A DNA stretch of 64,000 nucleotides. It comes from Elioraea tepida (GTDB lineage Bacteria; Pseudomonadota; Alphaproteobacteria; Acetobacterales; Acetobacteraceae). Position 1 is the first letter of the stretch; every line of letters begins with the position of its first letter. A program made the position numbers and the translations under genes. The notes beneath the pieces were generated by a model. It was not told the origin of the DNA and ran no database searches. It saw only the letters and a program-made list of their open reading frames with translations. The stretch is taken from positions 620,001-684,000 of the forward strand of contig NZ_CP076448.1 of NCBI RefSeq assembly GCF_019203965.1, read 5' to 3'. Below, one piece after another: positions 1 through 9,189 of this stretch.

Positions 1-372
1 CTTATCCAGCCGGTGCATACGACCGATCTCGCCGCGGCCATCGTCGCCGCCGTCGAGCGGCGCGTGAGCTCGCCACACCCGATCGTGATCGCTGGCCCCG
101 AGCCCGTGCCTTATGCGTCGTTCGTGAAGGCCGTCGCGCGAGCCGTCGGTCGGAGCGTCAGGATCATCCCGGTGCCGCTTGCGGTCGCCCAAGCGCTCGG
201 TGCGATCCTGTCCGCCGTGCCAGGGCTGCCGCGCGTGCGACAGGCCGAGATCAGGCGCCTTGTCGAGGACAAGGCGTTCGACATCGGCCCTGCGCGCGCC
301 CTGCTCGGCTTTTCCCCGATGCGCCTCGAGGAAGGCCTCGCCCTCACCTTCCCTCGCTCGAGCGCTACCTGA
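1..372 (+). CDS. NAD-dependent epimerase/SDR-family protein, C-terminal fragment
   Basis: The reading frame is open from the first base (LIQPVHTTDLAAAIVAA), so the N-terminus with the Rossmann nucleotide-binding motif lies outside the window. The pattern QPVHTTDLAAA followed by an Ala-rich helix is typical of the C-terminal half of atypical short-chain dehydrogenases (NDUFA9/NmrA-like, NAD-dependent epimerase/dehydratase family), where it follows the active-site strand. The tail holds a segment VPLAVAQALGAILSAVPGLP and a final LGFSPMRLEEGLA, also common in this family. The substrate cannot be inferred from this fragment. The gene ends 15 bp before the M20 amidohydrolase gene on the same strand, so the two are probably co-transcribed. 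A GTG at position 13 is an internal codon, not the start. Confidence 0.7.
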   Translation, partial: LIQPVHTTDLAAAIVAAVERRVSSPHPIVIAGPEPVPYASFVKAVARAVGRSVRIIPVPLAVAQALGAILSAVPGLPRVRQAEIRRLVEDKAFDIGPARALLGFSPMRLEEGLALTFPRSSAT

Positions 373-387
373 CGAACGGAGACACTG

Positions 388-1572
388 ATGCCCGTGCACA
401 ACCGGATCGCCGCCTTCCACGACGAGATGATCGCCTGGCGGCGCGACTTCCACGCCCATCCCGAGCTCGCCTTCGAGGAGGTGCGCACCGCGGCAGTGGT
501 GGCCGAGAAGCTCAAGGCGTTCGGCGTGGACGAGGTCCATACCGGGCTTGCGCGGACAGGCGTCGTCGGCGTGATCCGAGGGGCGGAGCCGGGCCCTGGT
601 GCGATCGGGCTGCGCGCCGACATGGATGCGCTGCCAATCCAGGAGGAGACGGGCGCTCCTTACGCTTCGACGCGGCCCGGGGTGATGCATGCCTGCGGCC
701 ATGACGGGCACACCACGATGCTGCTCGGGGCGGCACGCTATCTCGCCGAGACGCGGAACTTCGCCGGCACCGTCTATCTCTTCTTCCAGCCGGCCGAGGA
801 GATGGGCGGCGGCGCGGAGGTGATGATCCGCGAGGGCCTGTTCGACCGCTTTCCGGCCGATCGCGTGTTCGCCCTGCACAACTGGCCCAAGGCGCCGGCC
901 GGAATGTTCCTGTGGCGCACCGGCCCGGTCATGGCAGCCGTCGCGGCAATCGACATCACCGTCACCGGCAAGGGCGCGCACGGGGCGATGCCCAATCTCG
1001 GCATCGACCCGGTGCTCGTCGGCGCCCACATCATCACCGCGCTCCAGGGCGTGGTCGCGCGCAACCTAGACCCCGTCGAGAGCGGCGTGCTCTCGATCAC
1101 CTGGCTCGAGGGAGGATTCGCGCACAACGTGATCCCCGAGACCGTCCGGCTTCGCGGCACGGCGCGCTGGCTGACGCCGGAGACGGGGGCGCTGCTCGAG
1201 CAGAGGACCATCGAGACGGCCGAGAACATCGCCCGCGCCTTCGGAGCGACCGCAAAGGCCGAGTTCCAACGCGCCTATCCGGCGACCGTGAACGAGGCGG
1301 AGAGCACGGCTCTCGCGCGGGACGCGGCGATCGCCGTCCAGGGCGAGGCACAAGTTGCGGAGATGCCGCGGCCGACCATGGGCGGGGAGGACTTCGCCTT
1401 CATGCTCGAGCACAAGCCCGGCGCCTATCTGATGCTCGGCGGCGGCAGGGGCGAGGACGACGCCGCCGTGCACCACCCCCGCTACGACTTCAATGACGAC
1501 ATCCTGCCGATCGGCGCGTCGTGGTTCGCAACACTCGCGGAACGGCTTCTGCCGCGGAGGGCGGCCGGCTGA
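388..1572 (+). CDS. M20-family metallo-amidohydrolase (hippurate hydrolase/IAA-amino acid hydrolase type)
   Basis: Predicted cytosolic di-metal hydrolase of N-acyl amino acids, 394 aa, the usual length for the M20D subfamily. Metal-site motifs are present: MHACGHDGHTTMLLGAARYL (Cys-His and His ligands), FFQPAEEMGGGAEVM (catalytic Glu pair) and a C-terminal PTMGGEDFAFML. The dimerisation domain runs roughly from residue 185 to 300 (ITVTGKGAHGAMP motif). The start ATG follows a GGAGACACTG Shine-Dalgarno stretch. It probably forms a short operon with the preceding epimerase fragment. Automatic pipelines often label such proteins HipO or AbgB; the true substrate (hippurate, N-acetyl amino acid or auxin conjugate) cannot be decided from sequence. 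Confidence 0.9.
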   Translation: MPVHNRIAAFHDEMIAWRRDFHAHPELAFEEVRTAAVVAEKLKAFGVDEVHTGLARTGVVGVIRGAEPGPGAIGLRADMDALPIQEETGAPYASTRPGVMHACGHDGHTTMLLGAARYLAETRNFAGTVYLFFQPAEEMGGGAEVMIREGLFDRFPADRVFALHNWPKAPAGMFLWRTGPVMAAVAAIDITVTGKGAHGAMPNLGIDPVLVGAHIITALQGVVARNLDPVESGVLSITWLEGGFAHNVIPETVRLRGTARWLTPETGALLEQRTIETAENIARAFGATAKAEFQRAYPATVNEAESTALARDAAIAVQGEAQVAEMPRPTMGGEDFAFMLEHKPGAYLMLGGGRGEDDAAVHHPRYDFNDDILPIGASWFATLAERLLPRRAAG

Positions 1573-1602
1573 CGCGCGGCTTCGAGCCAGCCCCGGGCGC
1601 GG

Positions 1603-2226
1603 TCAGGGGAGGATCGCGCGCACGCCATCGAGGGTGATCTGCGCGGCAAGCGCGGCGACGACCAGCCCGAGCACGCGGCCGATCACGTTCGTCCCCGTCT
1701 CGCCGAGCAGGCGCATGAGCCGCTTCGCCGCAAGCAGCGACACAAGCGTGACGATAAGCGCGACCGCGAGCGCTGCGCCGAGGGCCGCAAGCAGCCATGG
1801 ATCGTCTCCCGCACGGCCGCGAAGCAGGACCATCGTCGTCATCGCCCCAGGGCCCGCGATGAGTGGGATCGCGAGCGGAAAGACGGCGATGTCGGTCTCG
1901 CGCTCGGCTTCCGCTGTCTCGCGCTCCGTGGTCCGCCGCAGGCCGCTGTCGCGCACCATCACCATGTCGGTCGCAAGAAGGAAGAGAAGGATTCCGCCCG
2001 CCACCTGGAAGGCAGGAAGCGTCACCCCCATCGCGCGCATCAGCCACTCCCCGCCGAGCGCGAAGCCCGCGAGCACCGCGAAGGAGATTCCGACCGCGCG
2101 CACAGCCTGCTCTCGGCGCTTGGCGTCGCTGTCGCGCGGGGTGATGGCGATGAAGATCGCCGCCGTTCCGGGCGGATCGAAGATCACGAGCAGGGCGACG
2201 AAAGCGTAGAGGAAGGTCTCAACCAT
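1603..2226 (-). CDS. MarC/UPF0056 family integral membrane protein
   Basis: A 207-residue inner-membrane protein with about six hydrophobic segments. Typical MarC features are VIFDPPGTAAIFIAIT at the N-terminus, the internal motif FPLAIPLIAGPGAMTTM, and a C-terminal half ending RVLGLVVAALAAQITLDGVR. Members were once linked to multiple antibiotic resistance but have no firmly established transport substrate. A charged loop (residues about 95-112, rich in Arg and Glu) separates the two halves. It is convergent with the amidohydrolase gene and divergent from the Ca/Na exchanger gene; no operon partner is evident. Confidence 0.88.
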   Translation of the reverse strand: MVETFLYAFVALLVIFDPPGTAAIFIAITPRDSDAKRREQAVRAVGISFAVLAGFALGGEWLMRAMGVTLPAFQVAGGILLFLLATDMVMVRDSGLRRTTERETAEAERETDIAVFPLAIPLIAGPGAMTTMVLLRGRAGDDPWLLAALGAALAVALIVTLVSLLAAKRLMRLLGETGTNVIGRVLGLVVAALAAQITLDGVRAILP

Positions 2227-2373
2227 GCCTCAGCGTGGCACGGGCGCGGCCGGGCGACCATGCTTGACGGGCGCCCGTCACGCTGCCACCTGCCGCCATG
2301 CCCGGGGTTCGGGCCCCTCTGGCAGGACCGTCCTGCGATGTCGGACCCTCGCTGGCTGTCTCCGGAGGGGTGA

Positions 2374-3327
2374 ATGGATCTCGTGTGGCTTCTCGCGGGC
2401 TTGGGCCTTCTCGTTCTCGGCGCCGAAGGCCTCGTGCGCGGCGGCGTGGGGCTCGCGCGGCGTCTCGGCGTCTCGCCGCTTCTCGTTGGCGTCACGATCG
2501 TCGCCTGGGGCACCTCGACGCCCGAGCTCGTCGTCTCGGTGGAGGCGGCGCTGAAGGGCTTGGGCGGGATCGCCGTCGGCAATGTCGTCGGCTCGAACAT
2601 CGCCAATGTGCTGCTGATCCTTGCCGTCGCCGCTCTCATCTGGCCGATCTCGGTCAGGCCAGAGGCGATCCGGCGCGATGGGCTGTTCGTGCTCGGCGCG
2701 ACGGTGGTGTTCCTCGCCATCGCACTCTCGACCGACAGGCTGCTCTGGTGGCACGGCGTGCTCTGCCTCTGCCTGCTCGCCGGAGCGACCGTGCTCACCT
2801 ACCTGCAGGAGCGTGGCGGCGGCACGGCCTCGGGTGCGCTGCACGCCGCCGAGGCGGAGGAGGTGCAGAAGGTTCCACGCACCCCGCTGCTGTCGGCCTT
2901 GATGGTCGCGGCCGGCATCGGCCTGCTCGTGCTGGGCGGCGAGCTGATGATCGGGGCGGCGGTTGCCATCGCCCGTGCCATCGGCGTGTCGGAAGTGGTG
3001 ATCGGGCTCACCCTGGTCGCGGTCGGCACCTCCCTGCCGGAGCTTGTGACCTCGATCGTCGCCGCGTTGCGGCGCCATTCCGACATCGCGCTCGGCAACA
3101 TCCTCGGCTCGAACATCTACAACATCCTCGCCATTCTCGGCGTGGCGTCGGTGATCGCGCCGACCGCGATCCCGCCCGAGATCGCGCGCACGGAGATGTG
3201 GGTGATGGCCGCGGCAAGCCTGCTTCTTTTGCCCGCGATGATCTCCGGGCGCGTCGGGCGCGCGCTCGGCGCCGTGATGCTCGCGGGCTACGGGCTCTAT
3301 GTGGGGCGGCTGATCCTCGGCGCTTGA
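2374..3327 (+). CDS. Calcium/sodium antiporter, CaCA family (YrbG-like)
   Basis: A 317-residue inner-membrane cation exchanger with ten predicted hydrophobic segments arranged as two inverted halves. Each half carries the alpha-repeat that forms the cation site: WGTSTPELVVSVEAAL followed by GNVVGSNIANVLLI, and VGTSLPELVTSIVAAL followed by GNILGSNIYNILAI. The conserved Glu of each PEL motif and Asn of each GSNI motif are intact. A charged loop (about residues 145-165) links the halves. The start ATG lies 8 bp after a CCGGAGGGG Shine-Dalgarno. The family expels Ca2+ in exchange for Na+ or H+. The adjacent aspartate dehydrogenase gene ends only 2 bp away on the opposite strand. Confidence 0.92.
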   Translation: MDLVWLLAGLGLLVLGAEGLVRGGVGLARRLGVSPLLVGVTIVAWGTSTPELVVSVEAALKGLGGIAVGNVVGSNIANVLLILAVAALIWPISVRPEAIRRDGLFVLGATVVFLAIALSTDRLLWWHGVLCLCLLAGATVLTYLQERGGGTASGALHAAEAEEVQKVPRTPLLSALMVAAGIGLLVLGGELMIGAAVAIARAIGVSEVVIGLTLVAVGTSLPELVTSIVAALRRHSDIALGNILGSNIYNILAILGVASVIAPTAIPPEIARTEMWVMAAASLLLLPAMISGRVGRALGAVMLAGYGLYVGRLILGA

Positions 3328-3329
3328 GG

Positions 3330-4133
3330 CTACGTCCCGACCTTCAGCGTCGCGGTCAGCCCCCTCAGGCAGGCGAGCAGGGACAGTGGGGTGATCTTGC
3401 CGGTGCGGGGGTTCTCCTCCGACGGAACGTTCTCGATCGTCATCGTCAGCCGCACCGTGTCCGCCTCCACCGTCACCGTGTGGGTGTTGCGCGTGACGGT
3501 CGGATCGGCCCAGATCTCGAGCCGCGTGCGATCCGGCTCGATGCCTGCGAGCGCGAGCGCGGCTGCGACATTGACGTTCGCCGGGAACCCGATCGCTCCC
3601 TCGCGGGCACTGCCTGCGAACACCCTCGTCGGCGTCGTGATCGTTGTCACATCGATGCCGTGCTGTTCGAGATAGGGAGCGCCGGCAAGCCCGCGGGGCG
3701 GCTTACGCGTCACGAGCGTCACACTCTCGACCTTTCCCTCGGCAGCGGCGCGGACGGCATCGAGGCCGAGGAGAGCGCCGGTCGGCACGATGATCCGCGC
3801 GCCGGTCTCCCTGGCCCGCTCGACGAGCTGCATGCGCGGCAAGAGCGCGCCGACGGAGGACACCACCGCGATTCGCCCCGCCTCGATGGCGGGCGAGACG
3901 ATCGCCTCGAAGGCGGCGGCGGGAGCGGCCTCCACGACCACGTCGGCGAGCCCTGCGAGATCGGCGACGTCGGTCACCACGGGCGGGGAGGCGAAGCCCG
4001 CCACCGCCGCCCTCGCCTTGTCCCTGTCGCGTGCGGCGACCGCAACGAGGCGCAAGCCCTCCACACCGGCATCGAGCGCCTTGGCAAGCGTGAGACCGAT
4101 CGCCCCGAGCCCTGCGATTCCAACCGTGAGCAT
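3330..4133 (-). CDS. L-aspartate dehydrogenase (NAD(P)-dependent)
   Basis: A 267-residue cytosolic oxidoreductase of the aspartate dehydrogenase family, which converts L-aspartate to iminoaspartate/oxaloacetate and is sometimes linked to NAD biosynthesis. The N-terminal Rossmann motif VGIAGLGAIGLTLAKALD is intact. The C-terminal domain holds FPANVNVAAALALAGI and NTHTVTVEAD, both characteristic of the family, with the catalytic His in the latter region. I chose the ATG at 4133 because it directly precedes the Rossmann strand and has an AGAAAGG Shine-Dalgarno 8 bp upstream. The open frame continues to 4454, but that extension has no family similarity. No nadA or nadC gene is adjacent, so the pathway context is unresolved. 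Confidence 0.88.
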   Translation of the reverse strand: MLTVGIAGLGAIGLTLAKALDAGVEGLRLVAVAARDRDKARAAVAGFASPPVVTDVADLAGLADVVVEAAPAAAFEAIVSPAIEAGRIAVVSSVGALLPRMQLVERARETGARIIVPTGALLGLDAVRAAAEGKVESVTLVTRKPPRGLAGAPYLEQHGIDVTTITTPTRVFAGSAREGAIGFPANVNVAAALALAGIEPDRTRLEIWADPTVTRNTHTVTVEADTVRLTMTIENVPSEENPRTGKITPLSLLACLRGLTATLKVGT

Positions 4134-4584
4134 CTGCCATACCTTTCTGAGAGGACCGACACTTCGGGAGCCGCGGACGGGCCGGCACGGCCCGCCATCG
4201 CGCCACGCGGCCCGCGTCACCGCGTGACGGCGCCGCTCGCTCCCGTCAAGTGAGATGGCGAGGCGGAGCGATACCGGAGAGCTCCGGCCGACCAGCGCGC
4301 AGAGGCTCCTTGCGACGGAGGAGTAGGGGGCGAAGACGGTCTGTGCGACAGCGTCGATGCTCGCCTCGACCTCGGCGCACGACGAGGCGCTGATGTATCG
4401 GCGCGATTGTGCCGCTGCCGACGGCGCGTTTGACAGGGCGCCCTCGACCTCCACTGGTGCGCGAGCACGACTCGCACGAACAAAACGGAGGCCGCGAACC
4501 GCCCTGTCGCCCGGACAGACCTGAGTGGACGGATCAGCTGTGCGTGATGATCAGTCGGGCCGGACAATCGGTCCGGGGCAGCGC
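4134..4584. other. 451-bp spacer with no supported gene
   Basis: This lies between aspartate dehydrogenase and tRNA-His. Open frames exist on both strands but have no recognisable domain or start signal; one simply continues upstream from the dehydrogenase and another begins inside the tRNA. The only structure I see is a short stem-loop, CCGGAC/GTCCGG at 4560-4576, just downstream of the tRNA. It could end tRNA transcription, although it lacks a U-run. Confidence 0.5.
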
Positions 4585-4661
4585 TGGGGCGACCTACGGG
4601 ACTCGAACCCGTGACATCCAGGACCACAACCTGGCGCTCTACCAACTGAGCTAAGGCCGCC
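4585..4661 (-). tRNA. tRNA-His (anticodon GTG), CCA encoded
   Basis: Reading the minus strand from 4661, the acceptor stem GCGGCCT pairs with AGGTCGC (one G-U wobble). The anticodon arm CCAGG-TTGTGGT-CCTGG places GTG at positions 34-36. The T-arm is ACGGG-TTCGAGT-CCCGT. Position 4661 supplies the extra G(-1), and the discriminator is C73 (4588); both are identity elements of tRNA-His. The genome encodes the 3' CCA (4587-4585). The D-arm TAGCTCAGTTGGTAGAGC is standard. Confidence 0.97.
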
Positions 4662-4690
4662 GCACGGCGGCGCCAATACGCCTCCTCGCC

Positions 4691-5893
4691 TCATGCCGTC
4701 AACGCCCTCGGCGCACCCTGGGGCGTGCGCGCGGACAACGCCGCCTCAAGCCGCGCGAGCGCGAGGTCGAGCGTCGAGTTATGCTTGCAGAAGGCGAACC
4801 GGACATAGTGCCGCGGCGCCGTCGCCGCATCGGCATAGAAGGCTGAGACCGGGATCGCCGCGACTTTGGCCGTCTCGGTCAGCCACCGGCAGAAGGCGAC
4901 GTCGTCGCCCGCGAAGCCCAAGGGACGGAAATCGGCCGAGACGAAGTAGCTGCCGCGCGTCTCGAGCACGCCGAAGCCCAGGCGCGCAAGCCCGGCAGAG
5001 AGCCGGTCGCGCTTGCCTTGGAGCTCGGCGGCGAGCTCCGCGAAATACGCATCCGGCTTGGCAAGGCCAAGAGCGACCGCGCGCTGCAGGTTCGGCGGCG
5101 TTGTGAAGGTGAGAAGCTGGTGCGCCTTGGCGACGACGCCAGCAAGGCGCGCCGGCGCCGTCACGTAGCCGACCTTCCAGCCGGTCAGAGAGAAGGTTTT
5201 GCCTGCCGAGCCGATGCGCATGCAGCGCTCGCGCATGCCAGGAAGGCTCATCAGCGGGATGTGGCGCCAGCCATCGAAGGTGAGATGCTCGTACACCTCG
5301 TCGCAGATCGCATAGGCGTCATGCTTCTGCAGGAGGTCGGCGAGGAAGGCGAGCTCGGCGGCGGTGAACACCTTCGCGCAGGGGTTCTGCGGTGAGTTCA
5401 TCAGGAGCGCCTTGGTGCGCGGCCCGAAGGCGGCGGCAAGCGCGGCACGCGGCAGCTCCCACTTCGGCGGCTCGAGGCGGACGAGTTTCGGCACCGCCCC
5501 GAGCATCCGCACCACAGGCAGGTAGGTGTCGTAGAGCGGCTCGATCAACACCACTTCGTCGCCCGGGTCGAGCACAGCCATCAGGCAGGCGGTGATCGCC
5601 TCCGTCGCCCCTGAGGTGACGACCACCTCGGTCGCCGGGTCGGCCTCGATGCCCCAGAAGCGTCGATTGGCAGCAGCCACCGCGGCGCGAAGCTCAGGCA
5701 CTCCGGTCAGCGGCGGGTACTGGTTCCGCCCGTCGAGCAGGGCATCGGCCGCTGCCCGCACCACATCGGCAGGGCCGTCGGCGTCGGGGAAGCCCTGGCC
5801 CAGATTGACTGCGCCGTGCTCGACGGCGAGCGCGCTCATCACGGTGAAGATCGTCGTGCCGGTATTGGCAAGCAGCGTGTTCGGCGCCTTCAT
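4691..5893 (-). CDS. PLP-dependent aminotransferase, class I/II fold
   Basis: A 400-residue cytosolic fold-type I aminotransferase resembling the DapC/YbdL/kynurenine-glutamine transaminase group. Recognisable elements are the N-terminal VNLGQGFPDADGP, the PLP-phosphate region TSGATEAITACL, MNSPQNPCAKVF (the Asn that contacts the PLP ring), AICDEVYEHLTF (Asp and Tyr contacts) and the Schiff-base lysine in IGSAGKTFSLTGWKVGY. C-terminal HYVRFAFCK contains the substrate-carboxylate Arg. The ATG at 5893 starts the family-typical MKAPNTLL. An alternative ATG at 5911 would add six residues. It stands alone between tRNA-His and the divergent glnB promoter region. The exact amino-donor specificity is not determinable. 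Confidence 0.88.
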   Translation of the reverse strand: MKAPNTLLANTGTTIFTVMSALAVEHGAVNLGQGFPDADGPADVVRAAADALLDGRNQYPPLTGVPELRAAVAAANRRFWGIEADPATEVVVTSGATEAITACLMAVLDPGDEVVLIEPLYDTYLPVVRMLGAVPKLVRLEPPKWELPRAALAAAFGPRTKALLMNSPQNPCAKVFTAAELAFLADLLQKHDAYAICDEVYEHLTFDGWRHIPLMSLPGMRERCMRIGSAGKTFSLTGWKVGYVTAPARLAGVVAKAHQLLTFTTPPNLQRAVALGLAKPDAYFAELAAELQGKRDRLSAGLARLGFGVLETRGSYFVSADFRPLGFAGDDVAFCRWLTETAKVAAIPVSAFYADAATAPRHYVRFAFCKHNSTLDLALARLEAALSARTPQGAPRALTA

Positions 5894-6064
5894 CGCTCGC
5901 GCAGCCCCCATCGTTGACCGAGGCATCCCCCGCCGGACTATGGGCGTGGCGCCGCTGCGGCGCAACGCCGACATGGCGCTCTGCCGCAAAAACAGGCAGA
6001 TGCTCAGAGCCGATGCCGGCCGCCATCGCCCCGACATCCCCACGCTTCGACGGCACGGGCTTGA

Positions 6065-6511
<447 letters not shown>

Positions 6512-6671
6512 CGCCTCAGAGGCAGAGACAGTCTTCAGCTCTCCCGTCCGCCGCGGCAGAAGCGCGAAGGGCGGGCCGCGCGGCCGGCGGCAGTCCCACA
6601 GGCCGATCCTCCGCCGTGCCCGGAGCGGGCGCGGCTCCAACCTGACCGGAACCACGCAAGGAAGGGGAACC

Positions 6672-8090
6672 ATGGCTCCGAAGCCCGAAGTGAAGAAGGT
6701 GCTCGACATGCTCAAGGAGCACTCCGTCGAGTACGTCGATCTCCGCTTCACCGACCCGCGCGGGAAGTGGCAGCACACCGCCCAGCACGTCTCGACGATC
6801 GACGAGGACGTGTTCACTGACGGGATCATGTTCGACGGGTCCTCGATCGCCGGCTGGAAGGCGATCAACGAGAGCGACATGATCCTGATGCCCGATCCGG
6901 CGTCGGCGGTGATGGACCCCTTCGCAGCGAAGCCCTCGCTGATCCTCTTCTGCGACATCATCGAGCCGTCGACGGGCCAGGCCTACACGCGCGACCCGCG
7001 CTCGACCGCCAAGAAGGCGGAGGCCTATCTCGCCGCGACCGGCATCGGCGACACCGCCTATTTCGGCCCCGAGGCTGAGTTCTTCGTGTTCGACAGCGTG
7101 AAGTTCGGCACGGGCGGCAACTACGGGATCTACCAGCTCGACAGCATGGAAGGGCCGCAGGCGAGCCTGAAGGACTATCCCGAGGGCAACATGGGGCACC
7201 GCCCGGCCGTGAAGGGCGGCTACTTCCCGGTCCCGCCGGTCGACAGCGAGAGCGACCTGCGCGCCGAGATGCTCTCGACCATGGGCGAGATGGGCGTGGT
7301 GATCGAGAAGCACCACCACGAGGTCGCCCAGAGCCAACACGAGCTCGGGATGAAGTTCAGCACGCTGCTCCGCATGGCGGACCAGATGCAGATCTACAAG
7401 TACGTGATCCACAACGTCGCGCACAGCTACGGCAAGACCGCGACCTTCATGCCGAAGCCGATCTACGGCGACAACGGCTCAGGGATGCACGTGCACCAGT
7501 CGATCTGGAAGAAGGGCAAGCCGCTCTTCGCCGGCAACGGCTATGCTGACCTCTCCGAGACGGCGCTCTACTACATCGGCGGGATCATCAAGCACGCGAA
7601 GGCGCTCAACGCCTTCACCAATCCGACGACGAACTCCTACAAGCGGCTTATCCCGGGCTTTGAGGCGCCGGTTCTGCTCGCCTACTCGGCGCGCAACCGC
7701 TCTGCCTCCTGCCGCATCCCTTACGCGACGAGCCCGAAGGCGAAGCGCGTCGAGGTGCGCTTCCCCGACCCGTCGGCCAACCCCTATCTCGCCTTCTCGG
7801 CGATGCTGATGGCCGGGCTCGACGGCATCCAGAACCGGATCCATCCCGGCGAGGCGATGGACAAGGACCTCTATGACCTGCCGCCCGAGGAGCTGAAGGG
7901 GATCCCGACCGTCTGCGGCAGCCTGCGCGAGGCGCTCGGCGCGCTCGAGGCGGACCACGAGTTCCTGCTGAAGGGGGATGTGTTCAACCTCGACCAGATC
8001 CAGTCCTACATCGAACTGAAGTGGAACGAGGTGTACCGCTTCGAGCACACGCCGCACCCGGTCGAGTTCGAGATGTACTACTCGGTCTGA
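6672..8090 (+). CDS. glnA: Glutamine synthetase type I (GSI-beta)
   Basis: A 472-residue dodecameric ligase making glutamine from glutamate, ammonia and ATP. It has the N-terminal latch [20 protein letters not shown], active-site signatures [41 protein letters not shown] and [18 protein letters not shown], and the Arg-rich [12 protein letters not shown]. The C-terminal [11 protein letters not shown] contains the Tyr that GlnE adenylylates, placing the enzyme in the GSI-beta class. Start ATG at 6672 follows AAGGAAGGGGAACC. Co-transcription with glnB is likely, and an intrinsic terminator follows 80 bp downstream. Confidence 0.97.
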   Translation: MAPKPEVKKVLDMLKEHSVEYVDLRFTDPRGKWQHTAQHVSTIDEDVFTDGIMFDGSSIAGWKAINESDMILMPDPASAVMDPFAAKPSLILFCDIIEPSTGQAYTRDPRSTAKKAEAYLAATGIGDTAYFGPEAEFFVFDSVKFGTGGNYGIYQLDSMEGPQASLKDYPEGNMGHRPAVKGGYFPVPPVDSESDLRAEMLSTMGEMGVVIEKHHHEVAQSQHELGMKFSTLLRMADQMQIYKYVIHNVAHSYGKTATFMPKPIYGDNGSGMHVHQSIWKKGKPLFAGNGYADLSETALYYIGGIIKHAKALNAFTNPTTNSYKRLIPGFEAPVLLAYSARNRSASCRIPYATSPKAKRVEVRFPDPSANPYLAFSAMLMAGLDGIQNRIHPGEAMDKDLYDLPPEELKGIPTVCGSLREALGALEADHEFLLKGDVFNLDQIQSYIELKWNEVYRFEHTPHPVEFEMYYSV

Positions 8091-8172
8091 GCAGCGTCGC
8101 TGCCCCGGGGAGAACGCCGGTCCGCACCCTAGCGGGCCGGCATTCTCCTGGGAACTCCGAAGGGAAACTGAG

Positions 8173-8203
8173 GGAGCCCGCCGCACGGCGGGCTCCGCTT
8201 TTT
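8173..8203 (+). terminator. Intrinsic terminator of glnBA
   Basis: GGAGCCCGCC (8173-8182) and GGCGGGCTCC (8187-8196) form a perfect 10-bp GC-rich stem with a GCAC loop. It is followed by GC and a run of five T (8199-8203). It sits 83 bp after the glnA stop and before the oppositely oriented small membrane-protein gene, so it cleanly separates the nitrogen genes from the LH2 locus. Confidence 0.9.
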
Positions 8204-8223
8204 GCCTCCCCGCCGGTCGGCGA

Positions 8224-8484
8224 TCAGGCGAGTTCGCGCACCCGTTCCTCGCGTCGCTCGGGCGCAGGCAGCGCGAGCGGGCGGGGGATCAGGCAGTCGG
8301 GCAGAGGCTTGCGCGGCATCTCCTTGCGGTCATCGCCGCGCGGCGTCGGTGGCGGGGCGGCCCTCTCCTCGCGTCCGGGAGGCTTGGGGTAGAAGCGCAA
8401 CGACCAGAGCTGGTAGAGCGCGATCGCGAGGATCGGCCCCTTGACCAGCAGAAGGTTCAGAACCGCGAACGTCGCCCCGTCCAT
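8224..8484 (-). CDS. Small single-span membrane protein of the puc locus (hypothetical)
   Basis: 86 aa. Residues about 5-28 (TFAVLNLLLVKGPILAIALY) form one hydrophobic segment. The rest is a charged, Pro/Arg-rich tail (PKPPGREERAAPPPTPRG and similar), presumably cytoplasmic by the positive-inside rule. I recognise no family. It is the last gene of the leftward run pucB-pucA-pucC-orf207-orf86, 68 bp after the repeat protein, so it may be co-expressed with LH2 assembly genes. That link is inference from position. The Pro/Arg-rich tail could partly be a high-GC artefact, but the hydrophobic start and consistent frame support a real gene. Confidence 0.55.
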   Translation of the reverse strand: MDGATFAVLNLLLVKGPILAIALYQLWSLRFYPKPPGREERAAPPPTPRGDDRKEMPRKPLPDCLIPRPLALPAPERREERVRELA

Positions 8485-8552
8485 ACGCCCCTCCGTGCAC
8501 GCGAGGGAGCGAGCCTAGAGCACAGGGGGCGCGCGAGGGAATGGGGCGCCGT

Positions 8553-9176
8553 TCAGCTCCCCTTCAAGAGCGGCATGCCGATGGTCGAGGAGAGCGGGGT
8601 CGGGTTGCTCGAGAGGCACCGCATCCCGAGCATCGAGGAGAGCGGCGTCGCCCCTCTGGCGAGAAGCGGCAGGCCGAGCGCCGAGGAGAACGGGGCGGGA
8701 TTGGCCTTGCCGAAACCCAAGCCCCCGGTGGCGAACCAGCCAGGACGGGTGAGTGACGGGATGCCGAAGGTGCTCTCGAAGGGAAGCTTCGTCTTCGCGA
8801 GCACGGAAAGCCCGAGAGCGGTCGAGAGCGGCGTGGCGTCCTGACGCATCGGAGCCGAGGGTGCGGGCGCAGCCACTGCCTCGCCGACCGGCTCGTGCCG
8901 GTCGAGGATCGTGGTCGCGAGCCGGGCCTTGCCGAAGGGCGCGAACACGATCACGAGCTCGTTGCCCGCGGCCATCCGGTCGGCGAAGGTTTCGGCCATC
9001 GCGCGCGTGATCCCGATCGCGCGCAGGGCCGCGATCTCGCCCTCCCGGTCAGGGGCCGTCTCCCCCTCCGCCGCGCCGAAGCGGTGGACGTCGCGGAAGC
9101 CTGCGTTGCGGAGCTCGCCCGCCGCCGCCTCGGCCCGCCGACGGCTCGCATAGAACCGGCTGATCATCGTTGTCAT
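8553..9176 (-). CDS. puc-linked protein with C-terminal P-L-S-S-x-L-G repeats (uncharacterised)
   Basis: 207 aa, starting MTTMISRFYASRRRAEAAA. Residues about 1-95 look like a compact alpha/beta domain (FYASRRRAEAAAGELRNAGF, then ELVIVFAPFGKARLATTIL), loosely like general-stress-protein-17M/heat-induced YflT-type domains. Residues about 110-207 carry five imperfect copies of [TLA]-P-[LF]-[SE]-[ST]-x-[LFI]-G-[LIM]-x-x-L: TPLSTALGLSVL, LPFESTFGIPSL, APFSSALGLPLL, TPLSSMLGMRCL, TPLSSTIGMPLL. The repeat is also visible in the DNA. The gene starts 13 bp after pucC on the same strand, so co-expression with LH2 is likely. I know no described function. The repeats could be short amphipathic hairpins packing against membrane or antenna proteins; that is speculation. 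Confidence 0.75.
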   Translation of the reverse strand: MTTMISRFYASRRRAEAAAGELRNAGFRDVHRFGAAEGETAPDREGEIAALRAIGITRAMAETFADRMAAGNELVIVFAPFGKARLATTILDRHEPVGEAVAAPAPSAPMRQDATPLSTALGLSVLAKTKLPFESTFGIPSLTRPGWFATGGLGFGKANPAPFSSALGLPLLARGATPLSSMLGMRCLSSNPTPLSSTIGMPLLKGS

Positions 9177-9189
9177 GGACCGTCCACCC

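Noticed and set aside
2298-4253. Long plus-strand frame (651 codons) over the exchanger and aspartate dehydrogenase
   Set aside because: Arg/Gly-rich read-through typical of a high-GC shadow frame; known genes on both strands explain the DNA.
4134-4454. N-terminal extension of the aspartate dehydrogenase frame
   Set aside because: No family similarity, while the ATG at 4133 has a Shine-Dalgarno and starts at the Rossmann strand.
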